Positions 13,201 to 37,100 of a stretch of DNA of 64,000 nucleotides are shown piece after piece (position 1 is the stretch's first letter; every line of letters begins with the position of its first letter). The DNA is from Mugil cephalus (taxonomy: Eukaryota; Chordata; Actinopteri; Mugiliformes; Mugilidae), in NCBI RefSeq assembly GCF_022458985.1, contig NC_061772.1, positions 6,001,501-6,065,500 of the forward strand, in the 5' to 3' direction. Under the pieces are notes generated by a model. The model was given only the letters and a program-made list of their open reading frames with translations. It ran no database searches and was not told the DNA's origin. The translations under genes were made by a program, and so were the position numbers.

Positions 13201-16200
13201 GGTCAGAGTCAAACTGGTTGGCACCACTGAGCAGTGTGTTTACAAATGTTAAGCAGGACTGCAAGCAAGACTGGTGTTTGTCTCCTTTCAAATCCTCAAG
13301 TCTGCAGGATGTGAGGTACAAACGTGATGCAATTGAAAGCCTCATTTTCATTCGAGTCAGGGCCTCAAGAGAAAGGCAAGAAAACTGGTTCCAAGTACAA
13401 AGGGTGAAACCGGAGCAGAGACAAGAGAGTTCGTTTTTCTGAAACTTCCAATACATGTGTTTGTTGTTCTTTACATTGTGCTTGTAAAAGGCTGCAGCGA
13501 AGAAACAACACTTTCAATACACTTTTTCAGAAAGCATGGAAAAATGTACCAAAAATAGGTCACGATTACTCATCTCAGTGTGTGTCACGCAGTTTTGAGC
13601 AAAAAGGATGTGTGTTTTGCTAGGTTACTATTATTTTAATTTGTTGCGTAACTGACTCCTTTTTCCTTGAGTTTCAACTTACAAAACAGCTCCAGAAACT
13701 TGCTCATGGCAAAGTGTGATGTTCAGGGACAGCGGCACCATATCAAGTAATAAAAACTCGTAGGCTGTTGTTACACATCTGGTCATATTCATCATCTTGA
13801 CATGTTTGTTGAACAGATCCTTCCTGATTTAAAGTTACTTTTGTAATTTTCTCGCATCAGTTAGTCTTGTTTTATTGATTACATAAAATAAAATGCTACA
13901 GTCACAGAGTTGGATATTGTGCCATGTGTTGGATTTCCTTCTTTTCGTTTGCACACATTCACTCACACTGTTTTTTTCCTTTCTGTTTCAGACACAACCA
14001 CTGTCTCTTAAAGTCAGTTGTCTGTTAAACCAGCTGTTGGTTTCAGATGAACATTCTGTTGCTAGTAGCAACACTGGTAGCGACCTCTAAGTGACAGCGT
14101 GCCATCTGCCATGTTGTCACAATCAAGACATTTAAGTGCTAAAGCAATAGCAGTCTACATATGCTGCTACCCAAATATAGTCTTGTATTTATATAGCACA
14201 CAGCAAATGCTGTAGAGTGAAAATTCTGGTGTCAGCAAAATTTTAGCAAGAGTAGAGTTAATGCGTTATATATATCTCTCTGAGGCTGAATAGTTGGTGT
14301 TAAAATGTAGTGTTGGTGAAATAACACATTTAAAGTGAAATGCAGTACTTAGTCAAGTTCACAGTATTTGACAGATGGGGTTCAGCTCTTATCAAAAATA
14401 TATAACACACGTGACAAATGTTAGCATATACGGAGAAGATACTGTGGTGTTTTTTGTTTTTTTTAGCATCATCTTACTGTACTATAGAGGGTATGAACGT
14501 GATGTCACAGCTAGCGATGTCTCTGTGGTTAGGGCCACTGAGTGGCAAAAAGTGACAGTTTAGCATGGAGATTAGCCACATTAGTTTGAATGATAGACTT
14601 TAATGGCATCTAAATTGTAAAATTAATTAAAAACAAGGTCAGTAGCTTTTGTGTGATTGACTGATTTGAAAAGCAGTCAGAAATATATTTTTACTGTTTC
14701 AGACACAACCACTGTCAAAGAAAACAAAGAAAAGAGAAGTAAATGGATTGTTGCACTAGGAGGAACAACTGGAAACCAGGCACCAAAACCCAGTGTTGTG
14801 GTTCACTTGAAATGTCAGGTAATATTAATTTATGCTGTATTTTGCGTTCTGGAGAGCTGTCAGATAAGTTTGTCAGTGTTGTTTTGACGTCGTTACGGCC
14901 AACAGAAACTATTTTAGTTCCAACAATCAATAACAGTAAAATAAGAAATGGAATATTAACGACCACTCCTCGTAATCCTTTTAACATCCGGTCAGATGCT
15001 ACAGTATTGTACGGCTAACATTGCTTCTCAGTGAAGCTCTTGGCGTTAGCATCTTTTATTTAGCTACATTTATCACAATGAAATGACCTAAAAGTAACTT
15101 AAACTAACTGAAACTGAGGCTTATCCACTTTTCCAAATCAATACTAGTTTGTTTGGATCATTGTCCAGTCCACTTGTCCTTAATTTTATCTGATAAACCA
15201 CATTTTTTCCCGGTAGCCACGCCCTGAACATGCTCATAAGGGGGGTGGCTATTTGATGATTTGATGATGTCATCATGACATTATCAAATTACCAGCGGAG
15301 TTTTTAAAGAGGATCTGTTTCTCCTTGTCATTAATAGTTTGGTGGTTGGGCCTGAAGGTCCAACCTCCTCCGCTGACTCTGGTCTGTCCAACCCAACAGC
15401 CAGATGATCAGCCCACTGTGGCTGCAGGTGGAGGTCTCAGCCTCCTCAAGACACCAAGCTCCTGCTAACGGTGTAGCCTACAGCCAATCCAGTGGAAGGC
15501 CATTAGTGGCCCTTATAGTATTTTATACTATAATAAAAGGGACGTTGTCTCTGTGCCTGTCTGGGTTTCCAAGGCCCACTCAATCATGACCTCCATGTCA
15601 TGTGCTCCCAGGGCCACTTCAGACCTTGCATTAAGATCTTGCATTACGACGACCATCTTTAGGTGTGGTCAGACCTGGCATTAACATGTGTCTCCAAATA
15701 CTTCCTGATCACATCTCAGTTCCGCACCCTGTATGCAAATAAACCCTGACATCATCTGGGGACAGCAGAATATTGTAACATCTGTTGTCTCTAATAGATC
15801 TCTACCACTGCTACAAGAACAGCTCTATTTTACATGTGTGCATCATGCCTTGGCACACACGCTAACTTATTGTTTATTGATCTCCACTCTGACATTAGTG
15901 AATGAATGAGGCAAAACGCTGCTTATGTAGGAGCACCCCTGCTGAGTGTGGGCGTATGGTGTTTCTATAAGCAGTAATTCTGCTGTGACCCTGACACCAA
16001 TCTTACATGGAGGACCTACAGGGCTCATTCTCTCTCATTTTCACTGAGGTTTGGGAACAAAGTATCTGGAAAGTTTCAAATGGTGTCTAATGTCTTGTAC
16101 AAACAGTTATATAATTTCAATACATTTTGTAAAGTTACTGTGGTGTATTTGTAAAAGAAACATTTTAAGATTAACATGACCTCTTTACTTAATCATAATT

Positions 16201-18422
16201 TATTTTACATGTAATATGTAACCGAAAAAAATATTTGCACCACATTATTTAAATATGGAGTAAACACCTGTAGTAGTTAAGAACTGACACAATGAGGAAA
16301 TTGATGTCTAACACTATACACTAATGTTGAGAAACACGAACACTGGTTAGTGTTGAAAAGTATTAAATTTTAACTATAAAAAAAGTCAATAATAATATGT
16401 TAACATACCAACACAACACAATTAAGACTCTGTAGTGTGGACCCATATAGACACTTTAAAAGTGTTGAGATTGACTTGGTGTTGTTTTGGGTATGCTGAT
16501 TTTGCTGTGAACTTGTGTCACGATGACACGCATATGGGAGCAACTGGGAGTTCAGTGTCTTGCTCAAGGACGCTTCGGCGTGCGGTATGTACCAGGTATC
16601 AACCCGTAAACACTCCAATTAGCAGAGAGCCTGCTCTACCTATTGAGCCACAGCTGGCCTTGTTGGAGATAATCTCTAGATATTAGTTTATTCTTATATA
16701 AGTTTGGGACTATTTTCTGATTTAATTTTCCAGCAAATTACTTTTTCACATTCAAACCGACAGTGGCATCATGCAGTTTACTGTTTTACATCCTGGTAAC
16801 CTTTTTAAGCACTGTAACCAACAGCTAGTACTTAGTCACCCTGTCTGTACTTTTGTGACATTTTTTCCTTGTTACTGTGCTACTTTAGTTTGAGTGCATA
16901 CCTGGTTTTGACTCACTCTTAATAACAGATCCGCATATTATTCTGTTTTTAACTCACTTTTACAACTGCTTCGAGTAAACACTGTCACCAGATATTCTTG
17001 TGGCAGCCTCTACTGAAAATGTGGTCTGTACGGTTGGTTGAGTGAGAACAGAACAACGAAAGTACCACAAAACTAAAAAGCCTTTGTTCCCACCTTTTTA
17101 AAAATAGACCTGTTGAGGAAAGGCGTGCAGCCCTCACTCTAAGTAGTAAATGTGTAATCTTACATAAAACTGTTTTGTGGGTAGTGTACATGCTAGCCAT
17201 ACTGCTAACATTATATAGTGGATACCAGTAGCAACCCCTAACTGACAGCGCGCCGTCCACCATTTTGTCAGAACTGAGTTTTAGCAAATGTTTGCACATT
17301 TTATCGAGCTACTACCCAAATATCATTGTTGTTTCGTGGCTATTTTATGAATTGGTTTTTCCAGCAAATTACTTTTTTTATTATACTTTCAAACCAACAG
17401 TGACATTATGTAGCTTGCTAATTGGGCTAATAAGATGCTAATAGCAGCAGAATTACTTGGGCATCAGGACATTTAGTGACTTCTGAGCTAATCTGCTTCT
17501 ACGTCTTAATTAGTCTTGACTAGCTCTGGATCATTAATACTCAGTTAATTTCTATTGTATATTGAGTTTGTTTCCAACTCAGTCTTTATTGGAGTCTGCA
17601 TTACAGAGCAACAACAGGAGAAAATGATAAGACTGGAGTATCAAAAATGCTTTTGTCCCCACCTTGTCAAGAATGAACCTGTTGAGGTAAGGCATGTAGC
17701 CCTGGTTGGACAGAGGCCCTTTATCGTCATCTTTGAAATGCTCTTCAAGGGCCACAGGGTCATGAGGGACCTTCATCATTGTGCACAAGTTGTGAGACAG
17801 CACCTACAAAGGCACAATATGTCAATTAAAGACCATAAAACTCGAGTACTGCAGGTGAGGTGACTGTTAATCATTTAATACACATTACAGTTGAAATGAC
17901 TGGTAAAATAACATAGGCTATATGAGGTTTAAGTTCAGTCTCATAATTTTACGGTTTTGCTGCCGCCCATGCAAAAATTTGTGACATTTAAAGCACCACT
18001 GACCAAGCATCACATCAGTTAACGAAGTTGAACTTCACTCTTCAGGCTACAGGGTCTCGCTTGGTTAGTTCAGCTATCATAATGCAACAGCCAGACATGT
18101 ATTATCTAAAGTGTTTACTCCAAACAAGGAGATTCAAATGAACTTCCACTTAAATGGTTTCCTCTTAAAGACTAACAGTACTATAAATACATCTCCAAAT
18201 ACAGGCCTTTTTACCAACCTCCTGGCCATCCTAGCACTTAGACCATCTTTGTCAGGTTGGTAACATAGACACCAGCTGCTGTACTATACTTCAAACCACC
18301 ACTCTATGACCTTTGCTATACTTCAACATCGTGCAACTGGTTTTTCAAACTTCTCTGGAACAATACAAAGTGATTAAACAGAAGTATTAGCCATAAACAG
18401 GCTATTAAACAAGGAACACACA

Positions 18423-18455
<33 letters not shown>

Positions 18456-18915
18456 TACATTAAATATATCAGTAAATATAAGTAAAGCTAGGAAACAATA
18501 TAAAATAATTTCATTACAATTTACAAGGAAAAGTCCTCAATTTATATTTTACAACAAAATAAAGTTTATTTTATGCAGTACCAACTTGCAGTGCTGAATA
18601 ATTAGACACTTGGAATCAGTGAAGCAGCGGGGCCCAGATAACGCTAGTTTAGCTGCTATAACATTATATTTAACCGTCATATTTTTTTTAGTTTGTACAA
18701 TTAACATTAATATGCACTCAAGACACTGAAACGTCATGCACACGAGCTAGTTGTGCAGTGGCGCTATGAGGGGGAACAAAAACAAAAAAACGTCACAAAC
18801 AAATGGAACTAAAACGCACCTTTAACTGAGATTTGGAAACTTTTCCACGATGATCCACGTCCAGGGCTGTGAATGCGTGCCATATGGATTTCAAAAGCTC
18901 CTCTCGAAACCACAT
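7288..18915 (-). CDS. swap70: SWAP70, switch-associated protein 70, complete, 12 coding exons
   Basis: Exons in transcription order: 18915-18820, 17803-17663, 13177-13004, 12924-12703, 12579-12433, 11712-11604, 11478-11297, 9625-9518, 9107-8941, 8117-7919, 7658-7562, 7415-7288. All introns are GT-AG and the frame closes on TAG after 589 codons (human protein 585). The N-terminal EF-hand-like region starts [19 protein letters not shown]. The PH domain is at about 212-306 ([27 protein letters not shown]) and binds phosphoinositides. A long coiled coil at about 310-540 ([20 protein letters not shown]) precedes the tail [15 protein letters not shown]. In mammals the protein is a PIP3-responsive, Rac- and F-actin-linked signalling factor. 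The paralogue DEF6 is excluded by the PH and C-terminal sequence. The start ATG has A at -3 and aligns with the mammalian start. Whether this is a swap70a or swap70b copy cannot be decided here. Confidence 0.97.
10936..11085 (+). repeat. Truncated fish short interspersed repeat
   Basis: This piece in SWAP70 intron 7 has two parts of a very common fish repeat: GTGGCTCTGTGGTGAGC...CGCCTCACAGCGAGA, then a gap, then CCCAGAGTGAACCCTGCCTC...GCCCGATAACT. The usual middle section is mostly lost. The family assignment is from memory of the consensus. Confidence 0.6.
12045..12145 (+). repeat. Short dispersed-repeat fragment
   Basis: SWAP70 intron 5 contains CATCAGGACC twice in a row and then GCCTGATGAAGGCC...GAAATGCGTCAG...AATAAA. 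The second motif resembles one widely scattered in fish genomes (CTGATGAAGGCC...GAAACGCGTC). It is too short to place in a family. Confidence 0.4.
13970..14180. repeat. Intronic repeat block in SWAP70 intron 2, first copy
   Basis: The motif CTGTTTCAGACACAACCACT at about 13985 recurs at about 14696. The following part (GTAGCAACACTGG..., TGACAGCGTGCCATCTGCCA, GCTACCCAAATAT) recurs in diverged form at about 17225-17325. These are dispersed imperfect direct repeats inside one intron and have no open frame of note. Confidence 0.6.
16528..16659 (-). repeat. tRNA-derived SINE fragment
   Basis: On the minus strand the head resembles a tRNA gene. An A-box-like TGGCTCAATAGG lies at 16639-16650 and a B-box-like GGGTTGATACC at 16595-16605, followed by a body with GTCCTTGAGCAAGACACTG. 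This body is shared by common fish SINEs. The element sits in SWAP70 intron 2 in the same orientation as the gene. It is not a functional tRNA: no proper anticodon or acceptor stem can be formed. Confidence 0.7.
16703..17705. repeat. Tandem duplication spanning part of SWAP70 exon 2
   Basis: Two diverged copies lie about 570-640 bases apart. TTTTCCAGCAAATTACTTTT plus TTCAAACC.ACAGTG at about 16725-16775 matches about 17355-17410. GCCTTTGTTCCCACC...GACCTGTTGAGGAAAGGCGTGCAGCCCT at 17078-17132 matches the 3' part of genuine exon 2 and its donor at 17647-17700. By eye the exon parts agree at roughly four positions in five. The middle parts match poorly, as expected of an old duplication with indels. 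Confidence 0.75.
17094..17138 (-). pseudogene. Duplicated partial SWAP70 exon 2 (pseudo-exon or cassette)
   Basis: On the gene strand this 45-base segment reads [15 protein letters not shown]. The true exon 2 end reads [14 protein letters not shown]. The splice donor is preserved (AAG followed by GTGGGA; real exon AAG then GTGGGG) and an AG sits at the 5' edge (TACTTAG). Exon 2 ends and exon 3 starts between codons, and 45 is divisible by three, so inclusion would insert 15 residues without breaking the frame. The residues have drifted, which suggests a decaying copy, but splicing use cannot be excluded. Confidence 0.6.
18425..18454. repeat. (CA)n microsatellite
   Basis: An almost uninterrupted run of CA dinucleotides of about 30 bases lies in SWAP70 intron 1. 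It is a likely length-polymorphic marker. Confidence 0.95.
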
Positions 18916-20647
18916 TTTGTTCCCCGGCAGTATCAGAGGTCTGTCTGTCCGTCTGTCTGTTGCGTTCAAGTGTGTGCGCTTATGAACTATACGCCCATTA
19001 AACAAGCGCAGTGTTGGGAGCCGCAGAATGGAGAACAGATGATGATGGCGATAATTGATGATGGCGCCACCTGATGTTTAGTAGTGCATATATACATATA
19101 TATTTATCTCGCTGCCAGTACTTGTAACTAACGTAACTGCTTTATTTATCAGACCTGCAAAAAGTAACTTTAAGGGGTAAAAACTGAATCAGAGCCCGAG
19201 TCGGTAGAGGGGGAACCAAACATAATCTGCTGAGGCTCATTTCCTGGCTAATAATAATAATGTAATATTTTTACGCTACAAGACTACCTGGACACAGACA
19301 TGTTTGGTTGTAATTTAATCATAGGCAACCCTTGAATATACAAAAACAAGTTCAAGACAGGAAAACAGGTAATTAGCAGGGTCCATTCTAAAAGGCCCTT
19401 ATCATTGTCTCTCCATGTTATGTTAAGGTGTAGTGGTACAAGTTCCACACAGTTTGAATTAAAACAAACCAGATGCCTGCCGTGTAATCCCCGTTTAATA
19501 AGGGACTCCCGCAGGCTGCATCAATGACAGGATCAAATAATGATGTACTGACTGTAATGATTCTGTCATCGCTTGAGTGCACTGCAAAAAGTAAAGCCTA
19601 CCGTAATTCGTCAGCCGCTTACAAGCTTACAACAGATATGTGTCGGTTTAAGGAAACACTCATGGTCATGAATTCCCTTAGCTTTTTTTTAGTTTTTTTT
19701 TTTTAATATGTCGTTGTATATATAGATGGTTCATCCATACACCAACCAAAAGCTTGAGACCTTCACGATAAGTCCAATTGTACATGCTTCAATGATGTAG
19801 CCAATTGCACTTCCAGTGCTCACAAACACTTGTCCTGTACCCAGACTGAACACCAAGAGCATTCTCTTTTCCTGAAGTTGATGTTTCCACAGATCTACTC
19901 TGTAACCAGATGTGTTACAACCTGCCACTACAGAAGTCACTTGCAAAGTAACAAAGTTACAGCTGTTTTCATTTTAAATAGTCTTCAATTTAAAAAATTT
20001 GCAGTCTGATACAGAAGGCTAGGAGACCTGAACAATATGAAAGTGCTAGTCATTAATTTACAGAGATCAGGCATCACATAGTGCTATGAATTATCCAATA
20101 TGCTACATATGAATACAGCTGTTGATACCTTACAAATGCCTCTGGTTGTTTTTCAAGGCTACTTGAAAAATTAATAACCTTGGCTTGTATGTACATAAAC
20201 ATGAGTGTTTGTTTATGCAGAAAATAATGTAGATTTCACCACTACCAGAGGTATAATCTTATTATGGCCATTTAGCCACCACAGCGATAATGAAATATTA
20301 AGTCCCATTATCAATTCTGACTGTTAATCCCCCAATTTTGTTTAAGTGGGAAAACAAAAAAACAAAAAGAGTTGCTGTCAATGTCTTCCCCTCCGCCGTG
20401 GGCTCCAATAGACAGCGTTGTTCAGAGCTTCTTCTCTTGCATCGTGCTCAAGTTCTTGGTTTGTTTTCCCCAGCCATTGGTTGCATTTTGGTTGCTCTCC
20501 CACATCTTCTGGTGCTATTTCCCATTTGACAGATTGAAGAATGACTGAGAAGAACCAGTTCTGGAACCACTACTTAAGGGAACAACACAAGCTTTTTTTC
20601 ACTTCACTACAATCAGTCACATAGTAATAAAAAGTAGAACAGACGAC
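18916..20647. other. SWAP70 promoter and IPO7 3' UTR interval
   Basis: Only 1732 bases separate the IPO7 stop from the SWAP70 start, both on the minus strand. The interval must hold the IPO7 3' UTR and the SWAP70 promoter and 5' UTR. I see no extra exon. On the gene strand, ATTAAA-type hexamers occur at 19702-19707 and 19494-19499, but I cannot say which one IPO7 uses. No TATA box or dense CpG cluster is obvious before SWAP70. The mammalian genes ZNF143 and WEE1, which lie between IPO7 and SWAP70 in human, are not here. Confidence 0.7.
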
Positions 20648-32866
<12,219 letters not shown>

Positions 32867-32961
32867 CACGAAAACTCTGCTTACGGCTCGGATTTTAATA
32901 TTTCACAAGTCTATCAATTCCCAGTCACTGCGCACATGGACGCACGGCTCTCCGGTTACCC

Positions 32962-32970
32962 GGCGCGAAA
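32962..32970 (-). promoter_or_regulatory. E2F-like site
   Basis: TTTCGCGCC on the IPO7 strand, about 95 bases upstream of the start codon, matches the E2F consensus TTTSSCGC. Motif match only. Confidence 0.45.
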
Positions 32971-33002
32971 GGAAGCAGTGAATGAAGTACCCGGATAGAT
33001 CA

Positions 33003-33010
33003 GCGCCAAA
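33003..33010 (-). promoter_or_regulatory. Second E2F-like site
   Basis: TTTGGCGC on the IPO7 strand, about 40 bases from the first E2F-like site and in the same orientation. Motif match only. Confidence 0.45.
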
Positions 33011-33049
33011 TTTGTGCAACACGAACATCCGGCTGCGACCGCAGGTCAA

Positions 33050-33062
33050 TGGGAGTTGTAGT
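33050..33062 (-). promoter_or_regulatory. ZNF143/THAP11-type motif
   Basis: ACTACAACTCCCA on the minus strand matches the first part of the ZNF143 (Staf) promoter motif ACTACAATTCCCAG. It lies about 185 bases upstream of the IPO7 start codon. The usual GCATGC extension is not conserved (TTGACC follows). Such motifs are typical of housekeeping and divergent promoters. Confidence 0.6.
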
Positions 33063-34154
33063 TCTTAGTGGCCATTATTTGGTTATTTTATTCTTTAAAA
33101 AACAAAAAAACAAAACGCAAGATATTCGCTTGCGTAAACTCAACATGTCATGCACAAAATCTGCATGTATACTTATAAACATTTTTGTTACACACACACA
33201 CATTGTTATAGATTCTGGACACTTCTATTGTGGACACTTCCCACTTCCCTGTGACTGGTGGGGATGAGTGGGTTTTTTTTGTGCAGTTCAGTGTATTATA
33301 TTATCTTAAATTAAGCTAGGTCTCATTTAGTACTCAATTGGGCAGGTATTACTACAACAACCATTGAATCCACCAGAGAATTAAAAATGAATATGAACAA
33401 TGCCACACTGTGATAGTAGCCTTTGAATGACTGTCATATTAAATTTAACAGCATAAAATACAAATATTTTTTTGAAATCAATATTATATTTATTTTTTAA
33501 TCATAGGTAGAAGAGGTGGTAAAAAGTAAACATTGAGTGAATTGGCATGAATTGGCGTAGTATTATTACTGCAGCCTTTCAGATTCAGGTATTGACTCAA
33601 TAACACAAAAGTTAGAGAGATGTTTATTTTACAATGGCTATTGAAAGGTTTGTGTAAGGGCATGTGATGGAGGCTGCTGTTGAGCTCCTCACTCTGTTAG
33701 TTAGTGCTTGTATGGTCCTGTATCCTTTTCCAGAGGACAAGGCAACAAGTCTGTTTTTACTGATGCTAATCTAATATATTCAACTCTGCTTTTCTTAAAT
33801 GCAGAGAATTATAAGATACAAATATAATCTTATATAATTTTAGCATTTAGGTCTAACAAAAAGTTAGCCATTCAATTGTTCATCCAATATGTGCATCATG
33901 AAGCACAGAAACACAGCATGACGGCATCCATGTTACTGAGGTGCAAAGAATTTGTGTCTCTGAGAGTGCGTGTGTTCCCCCGCTGGGGGCGCTGTAGTGC
34001 GGGGTGTCTCCAGGACGTGGAGGTGAAAGGTCAGCCTGTGTATCGTGTCACCGGCCAGCAGGCTGTCACTCAGTCACCACACACCGGTGTCATTCCACTC
34101 ACCGGCTGTTGCTGCTACACAGAAACTCACCCGTCCCCAACCATATTTTAGAAA

Positions 34155-37100
34155 ATGGCCAAAAAGCGGAGAGAAATACGAGAGACCGACGGTTTGTCCT
34201 CAGCACAAGAGGAGCTGAAGACGAGGGCTAACGACTCCCGAGTAGTTAAAGGTATGTTAAATATGGCGGCTAACTGATAACATATAAGGACAGGGAACTA
34301 AATAGTTGTATTTCACAAAGGTTGGGCAATATAACTTCTTGGCGACGTCCTTCAGCCCTGTGAGCATTTGGTAGCTGGAGCTAACGATAGCTTTAGCTGA
34401 CTAGCTAAAATTAGCCCTCTACGAGATCGGTGGATCAAAAGCGCCAGAAGTAAAGCAAGACAATTAAAGGCTCAATTAAACGGACAACTTATAATCAGCG
34501 CTATAAGCAAAACTTAGAATTTTTGATTCATTTAACTCATCTAGTCAGATAAATGGCTGGCCAACAAAGGCTGTCCCACGACCAGCTGTGGGGGATCGTT
34601 CAAATTCAGGGGTGTCAAACTCGAGGCTCGTGGACCAAAAGCGGCTCACCAGAGGGTCTAATCTATAATCTATAAATTGGACCGGAACTAGTAAGGAACT
34701 GAAGTGAAGGCAAACATGTTTAATCAGTGGCAAAAGGACACATCATCTCTACAGTTAACTTAAATTCACAAAAATCATTGTTGTTCTCAGTACTGAAAAA
34801 ATGCTCCCTTTGATGACATATAGCTGATGTATGAATATATAAATAGTATTTTACTACTGTTGTAGTTGGTATAATATCTGTCGGCATCTATATATTCAGT
34901 TTGATTATTTATATTTGTAAGACTGACCTAAAAAGTACAATATTTAGCTCATGGAAATATTCAAGTCCGGCTCGAATACTTTAGGATTCATACTCTTTCA
35001 TACATAGCAAAGGCACTTAATTACATTTTACTACCAGCATACATTTGGGCAACTTATCACAGTTCAAAGAGCCCTTCATTTAACCCAAAGCAAAGGTACA
35101 GCAGTGATGTATTTATCTATTTTAAGATAAAAACCTAATCAAAAACGTTAGATCTTCCACTGTACATAGAACTCCCTCAGCCCATTGACACTGAATTACA
35201 TCTGAGCTTTTAACTTGCTCCAGTGTTGTGTTTAAGCGTGTTTCCTTCTGAACTTTACTCTGTCTTGTTGTCAGTTCAGTCACCCCAGATAAGACGGAGA
35301 CTGACAAAATTAAATAAAGTTACAAGGGTAACCAGAATAGCAGAGTATCAGAGAGAGACAAAAATACACTTAATAGCTGATGGCAAAAATCTGTTGTGAA
35401 GATGTTCAATAGTTGTACCAATTCACAATACCAGTTGTTACTAGTTATCATTTAAATGGGGACTAATTATCTTAGGTGCTGGGTACCTACAATAACTTTC
35501 TATGATGACAAATGTTTTCTGACAAATGATTATCCTTTGACACAGATATATCGTATGTATGTACCAGTGGATGTTGCGCTGTGTTAAAGTGCAGCTTTTT
35601 GGCCCAGATACAGACACCCTAAGGTGATTTCAAAGTTGGCCTTGTTGACATCGGTTTGGTTTGGTGTGTCCATACCTTCGCTGTGTCGCAAAGATGTGTA
35701 TGATTTAGTGACATTTAGTGTGGAGGTTGCAGGTGATTTTACACCAATGAAAACACCATTTTAAAAACTACTGTCCACTAATAGAACTTCCCTTCTACAT
35801 ACTAGTTAATAGTCTTCAACACACCACATATATCTAATGATAAACTGGATAAACAGTGTATGTAAAAGTGTAACTGTGTAAAAATGTTTTTATAAGTGAT
35901 GTTTCTTTCTCCTTCATCCTCCCTCCTCCATGCATCCTGGAAGCAGGTGATGTTCTGTTAGAAATCCCGATGGAGTCATTAAGCAGTCATTATTAGTGTT
36001 AATTTGTTACACATAATTTGCCTGTAGCTGCCTGGTTTGTTTCTGCATCATATTATTAGTTTGTTGCAATTGTTTGAAGTAGACAAAAATACTAATATTC
36101 CCTTCACTGGCATAACACATGTAGCTGACATCTGATATCGCCAGATGTTGTGGTTTCCCCTTTGCATCGTGTTTATTAAAAGCATGATTACACAGACTGT
36201 CTCAGCAACAGCAAGAGTCTGTCTCACGGGGAAGACTTGGTTCCCTGTAGGGGCTTGAAACGTGATGCAAAACACTTAAGAAAGTTACACAAGGCTCCCT
36301 TGTAGCTAGCTTGTATGTTTTTACAGTAAACACTTCATTTATTGACTAAATAACTTATTCTCTTTCTCCACAGAGGCTCAACAGAGTGCAGGGGGGTCAG
36401 CACGCAAGTCACTTTTGATTTTGGTGTCCATCTTTGCTTGCTCTGCTTCAGTCATGTACCTGGTGTACAGGAACTTCCCAGAGCTTCCTGAGTAAGTTGC
36501 TTCATTAAACTGGGTTAAATCTGAGGGGTGACAATGTCCATCATTGGAAATTAAAACAACATAACCTTGGGAATTACAAAATGATTTGCATATGACACAG
36601 TAAAGCAGCTTGTTATATTTGCATGAAAGACTTGTTAGAGCGTAAGGAATTATTTTTTATTTTTGCTCTTATGCATTCAGATCTGCTGTTGTCTACAAAG
36701 TTATACATTCACATTCATTAGCGGCAAGGACAGAAAACCTGACATTATTTTAAAAAGAACAATGTCATGTAGGTATGTTATGGAGGTAGCTTTCTACTAA
36801 AAGTAAAACTGTCATTATGAGATGAGATTTTGAGTGATTCTGTAATGTTTAGCCAGAAAAAAATCATTGAAGATGGTTGTTAATATGTCACCAAACAAAG
36901 AAAGGTCACACAGAATGCAAATAATGTTGTTGTGAGAAACCTTGAGATAAAGGTCTGAACTAGGCCGAGTTAAGTGGACGCCATTTTCTCGAATCCTCAG
37001 TCTGAATACAGTGTCTGAGATGGGCGGTATTTATCATCAGACAAGGTCAAACTGAGGATATGATGTTTGCAAATGCTGAGGTACAACTTAAAGTGGCAGT

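Larger units (their letters stand above)
32867..34154. promoter_or_regulatory. Divergent IPO7-TMEM41B promoter region
   Basis: IPO7 (minus) and TMEM41B (plus) start codons face away from each other across 1288 bases. Sequence next to IPO7 (about 32870-33070) and next to TMEM41B (about 33965-34150) is richer in CpG than the AT-rich middle. It may therefore be two abutting promoters rather than one small bidirectional core. Motifs are listed separately. The same divergent arrangement is known in human. Confidence 0.75.

Noticed and set aside
16595-16650. tRNA-like A and B boxes
   Set aside because: No cloverleaf can be formed. They are the head of a SINE, not a tRNA gene.
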